From Lachnospiraceae bacterium (GTDB lineage Bacteria > Bacillota > Clostridia > Lachnospirales > Lachnospiraceae), in contig JAFOYD010000009.1 of assembly GCA_017391545.1 (NCBI GenBank), positions 1 through 8,056 of the forward strand: 8,056 bases of DNA, read 5' to 3'. The notes below the pieces were generated by a model that ran no database searches, had not been told where the DNA came from, and saw only the letters and a program-made list of their open reading frames with translations. A program made the position numbers and the translations under genes. This document shows, in pieces, positions 6,849-8,056 of this stretch; the stretch's first letter is position 1, and each line of letters begins with the position of its first letter.

Positions 6849-6889
6849 ATAACTATGAAAATACTGAATAATTACGAAAGGTGTTTTGA

Positions 6890-7345
6890 ATGGAAATACA
6901 GGAAATGACATCGATGTCACATTTTTTGCTGATTATGGCGGGAATTCTTGCAGTGGCGGCTGTGATTCTGTTCTTTTTGCTTGACATACCAAAATGCGTG
7001 CGGATGGTCTTTGGTGTAAAGTTTGGGAACAGGAAAAAATCAGATCAGGAAATCAAATTTAAACATCAAAAAGTTTTGGGTAATCAGATGGATATGACTA
7101 CGGAGAAACTGCATGAGAAAGAAAGCTTTATGGATGGCAGTGAGGAAACGCTGTTGCTTGAGAATGCAATGGATAGTAGTATAACGGATACTGAAAGCAC
7201 TCAGCTTTTGCCCGAAACAGACAAAACACTGCCGTTGATTTATGACAGCGCAGAGACAGAACTGATAGATTCAAAAGAACTGGAACTGATTCAGGATATT
7301 GTCTATGTTCAGGGTCGGAATGATAATGAAAAAGGTACGGAATAG
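6890..7345 (+). CDS. small single-pass membrane protein with Thr-rich acidic cytoplasmic tail
   Basis: I do not recognise the family. The 151-aa protein has a short N-terminus, one hydrophobic helix (about 11-31), then basic residues (K35, R38, K44, R48, K49, K50). By the positive-inside rule the remaining 100 residues are cytoplasmic. This tail is acidic and probably disordered. It carries five Thr residues with Leu or Ile three positions later: T71 (TEKL), T87 (TLLL), T104 (TQLL), T113 (TLPL) and T123 (TELI), most with Glu or Asp just upstream. The spacing resembles FHA ligand sites, so it is a candidate substrate of the upstream kinase and a docking site for the FHA protein; this is inference. 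The RBS is GAAAGG (6876-6881), 8 nt before the ATG. The gene follows the kinase after 63 nt and ends inside the bidirectional terminator. Confidence 0.75.
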   Translation: MEIQEMTSMSHFLLIMAGILAVAAVILFFLLDIPKCVRMVFGVKFGNRKKSDQEIKFKHQKVLGNQMDMTTEKLHEKESFMDGSEETLLLENAMDSSITDTESTQLLPETDKTLPLIYDSAETELIDSKELELIQDIVYVQGRNDNEKGTE

Positions 7346-7370
7346 GAAGCTACTCCGTACCTTTTTCATT
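7325..7370. terminator. bidirectional intrinsic terminator overlapping both gene ends
   Basis: AATGAAAAAGGTACGGA (7325-7341) and TCCGTACCTTTTTCATT (7354-7370) form a perfect 17-bp inverted repeat. After one mismatch, TAG/CTA (7343-7345 with 7350-7352) extends the helix, leaving GGAAG-CTA-type tip sequence with a GAAG loop. A-tract and T-tract flank a GC core on each side, so it can terminate transcription in both directions. The TAG of the small membrane protein (7343-7345) and the TGA of the convergent DUF402 gene (7366-7368 on the minus strand) both lie within the structure. Confidence 0.92.
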
Positions 7371-7845
7371 TGATCCAGTTCTCAATTTTTGCAGACAATG
7401 TTTCAAATTTGTCATCATAGATGATATTGAGCAGCCCATCAAGCTTGCGCAGTGCCTGTGTCACGATTTCAGGAGAACAGAGTTTTTTCTCCAGGGCGAT
7501 GGCAAGCTCATCAATATCGAGCACCTTGATGTATCCGTCAGGATAGATCACCACGTCAGCAAGCAGGTCAGTTACGATCAGTGAATTGTCTTCTTCCTTG
7601 TAATCATAGTTCACAATATCACAGTACCAGTACAACAGTGTGTTGTCCTCACGGTAAAATTTGCTGATTTTATAGCCGAGCTTGAGATAATAGCATGAGT
7701 ATCCATGATGAAAATCACGGCGTGGCTTTAAGGTTTTCCAGCTTGTTATGATGATGTCATCAGTGACCTCGAGAATCACATCATCCTTTAATAAGATGCA
7801 CTCATCGGGTATCATGCGCTTGCGGTATATTTTCAGATTTTCCAT
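7366..7845 (-). CDS. DUF402-family protein (FomD/Ntdp-like fold)
   Basis: A 159-aa cytoplasmic protein transcribed convergently to the operon. It carries the DUF402 signature: YWYCDI (72-77), TDLLADVVIYPDG (92-104) and VLDIDEL (108-114), whose acidic residues (D76, D93, D97, D110, D112, E113) would form the metal/phosphate site. Characterised relatives are nucleoside tri/diphosphatases of the Ntdp type and the FomD hydrolase of fosfomycin synthesis; which reaction this protein catalyses cannot be read from sequence. It is slightly shorter than the roughly 170-180-aa Ntdp proteins. The start is the ATG at 7845-7843 because AAAGGAG (7860-7854, minus strand) lies 8 nt upstream; the in-frame ATG at 7881 would add twelve codons and has no such site. 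It has its own promoter upstream and shares the terminator at 7325-7370. Nothing ties it to the kinase module except position. Confidence 0.85.
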   Translation of the reverse strand: MENLKIYRKRMIPDECILLKDDVILEVTDDIIITSWKTLKPRRDFHHGYSCYYLKLGYKISKFYREDNTLLYWYCDIVNYDYKEEDNSLIVTDLLADVVIYPDGYIKVLDIDELAIALEKKLCSPEIVTQALRKLDGLLNIIYDDKFETLSAKIENWIK

Positions 7846-7853
7846 AGGGTGTT

Positions 7854-7860
7854 CTCCTTT
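7854..7860 (-). promoter_or_regulatory. ribosome binding site deciding the DUF402 start
   Basis: On the minus strand AAAGGAG lies 8 nt before the ATG at 7845. It falls inside the coding extension that would result from starting at 7881, and so selects the shorter protein. Confidence 0.8.
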
Positions 7861-7898
7861 CGTATGACGGCAGGCTATCATGCCGGATAGGTATAACC

Positions 7899-7927
7899 AT
7901 TTTAACGCTTTTTGTCGTGTGCATCAA
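7899..7927 (-). promoter_or_regulatory. promoter for the DUF402 gene
   Basis: Read on the minus strand, TTGATG (7927-7922, 4 of 6 to the -35 consensus) is followed after 17 bp by TAAAAT (7904-7899, 5 of 6 to the -10 consensus). Transcription would start near 7892, about 47 nt before the chosen ATG. It stands back to back with the rightward promoter at 7967-7995. Confidence 0.6.
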
Positions 7928-7966
7928 TAATAAGGTGCGAGAAATACAATAAAATGTCGAAAAAAG

Positions 7967-7995
7967 TTGAATTGCAAATAAATATACGCTATAAT
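7967..7995 (+). promoter_or_regulatory. strong rightward promoter for a gene beyond the window
   Basis: TTGAAT (7967-7972) and a perfect TATAAT (7990-7995) are 17 bp apart, preceded by an A-rich stretch (7951-7965) that could act as an UP element. Transcription would begin near 8002, and at least 55 nt of leader lie in the window without a start codon following a good RBS. Confidence 0.7.
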
Positions 7996-8016
7996 TTCCA
8001 TAAATACAGTAAATTT

Positions 8017-8036
8017 CAAGCGCCTAGAAAGGCTTG
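8017..8036 (+). other. small hairpin in the 5' leader of the downstream transcript
   Basis: CAAGC (8017-8021) pairs with GCTTG (8032-8036). An alternative folding bulges two bases and adds CC/GG pairs around a TAGAAA loop. It lies about 15 nt after the predicted transcription start and is cut off from its context by the window edge at 8056. It may be part of a structured leader or a small RNA; I do not recognise a riboswitch class from the portion visible. Confidence 0.35.
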
Positions 8037-8056
8037 ATCATAACTATAAGGGTGCT

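Noticed and set aside
6839..6872. Possible promoter before the small membrane protein (TTGATG ... AATAAT)
   Set aside because: Spacing between the boxes is 22 bp, and the hexamer at 17 bp matches the -10 consensus poorly. The TTGATG is also part of the hairpin at 6830-6848.
7846..7881. Upstream ATG start for the DUF402 gene at 7881
   Set aside because: The extra twelve codons contain the AAAGGAG that serves the ATG at 7845, and no comparable site precedes 7881.
1..8056. CRISPR array, tRNA or rRNA gene, insertion sequence with transposase, toxin-antitoxin pair
   Set aside because: No regularly spaced repeats, no cloverleaf or rRNA-like sequence, no transposase motifs, and no small gene pair of toxin-antitoxin type was seen on either strand.

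Overview
The window looks like chromosomal DNA from a low-to-moderate GC Clostridia bacterium, most likely a Lachnospiraceae-type gut or rumen anaerobe. This rests on three things: strong AGGAGG-type ribosome binding sites, sigma-A-like promoters, and the protein families present (a two-domain Sua5, an RpiB of the CTTGIGISI type, a coiled-coil/SleB-type wall hydrolase, and an FHA protein with a DUF6382-like middle domain). The genus is an inference; there is no rRNA or tRNA to anchor it.

Layout. Positions 1-244 hold a possible 3' end of an upstream frame, a long imperfect hairpin, and a promoter (TTTATA, 17 bp, TGCTACAAT). Seven rightward genes then follow with short gaps: threonylcarbamoyl-AMP synthase (245-1315), ribose-5-phosphate isomerase B (1331-1759), a secreted coiled-coil/SleB-type cell-wall hydrolase (1784-2953), an FHA protein (2996-4288), a PP2C phosphatase (4312-5133), a membrane Ser/Thr kinase (5126-6826, overlapping the phosphatase by 8 nt), and a small single-pass membrane protein (6890-7345). 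The run ends at a 17-bp perfect inverted repeat that contains the stop codons of both the last rightward gene and a convergent DUF402-family gene (7366-7845, minus strand). The right end carries back-to-back promoters: one for the DUF402 gene and a strong rightward one (TTGAAT, 17 bp, TATAAT) for a gene beyond the window.

The first two genes are housekeeping (tRNA t6A modification, pentose phosphate pathway). The FHA, PP2C, kinase and small membrane protein genes form a compact threonine-phosphorylation module: writer, eraser, reader and a candidate membrane substrate. The kinase has no PASTA repeats; its extracellular half is a helical, TPR-like region. The FHA protein has a receiver-like N-terminus lacking the phospho-acceptor Asp. 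Its middle domain lines up with the kinase C-lobe of the neighbouring gene, with every catalytic residue replaced, so it may be an unrecognised pseudokinase fold. The small membrane protein has a cytoplasmic tail with five T-x-x-[L/I] motifs, the kind of site that FHA domains read when the Thr is phosphorylated. The wall hydrolase next to the module suggests, but does not prove, a link to cell-envelope growth or division.
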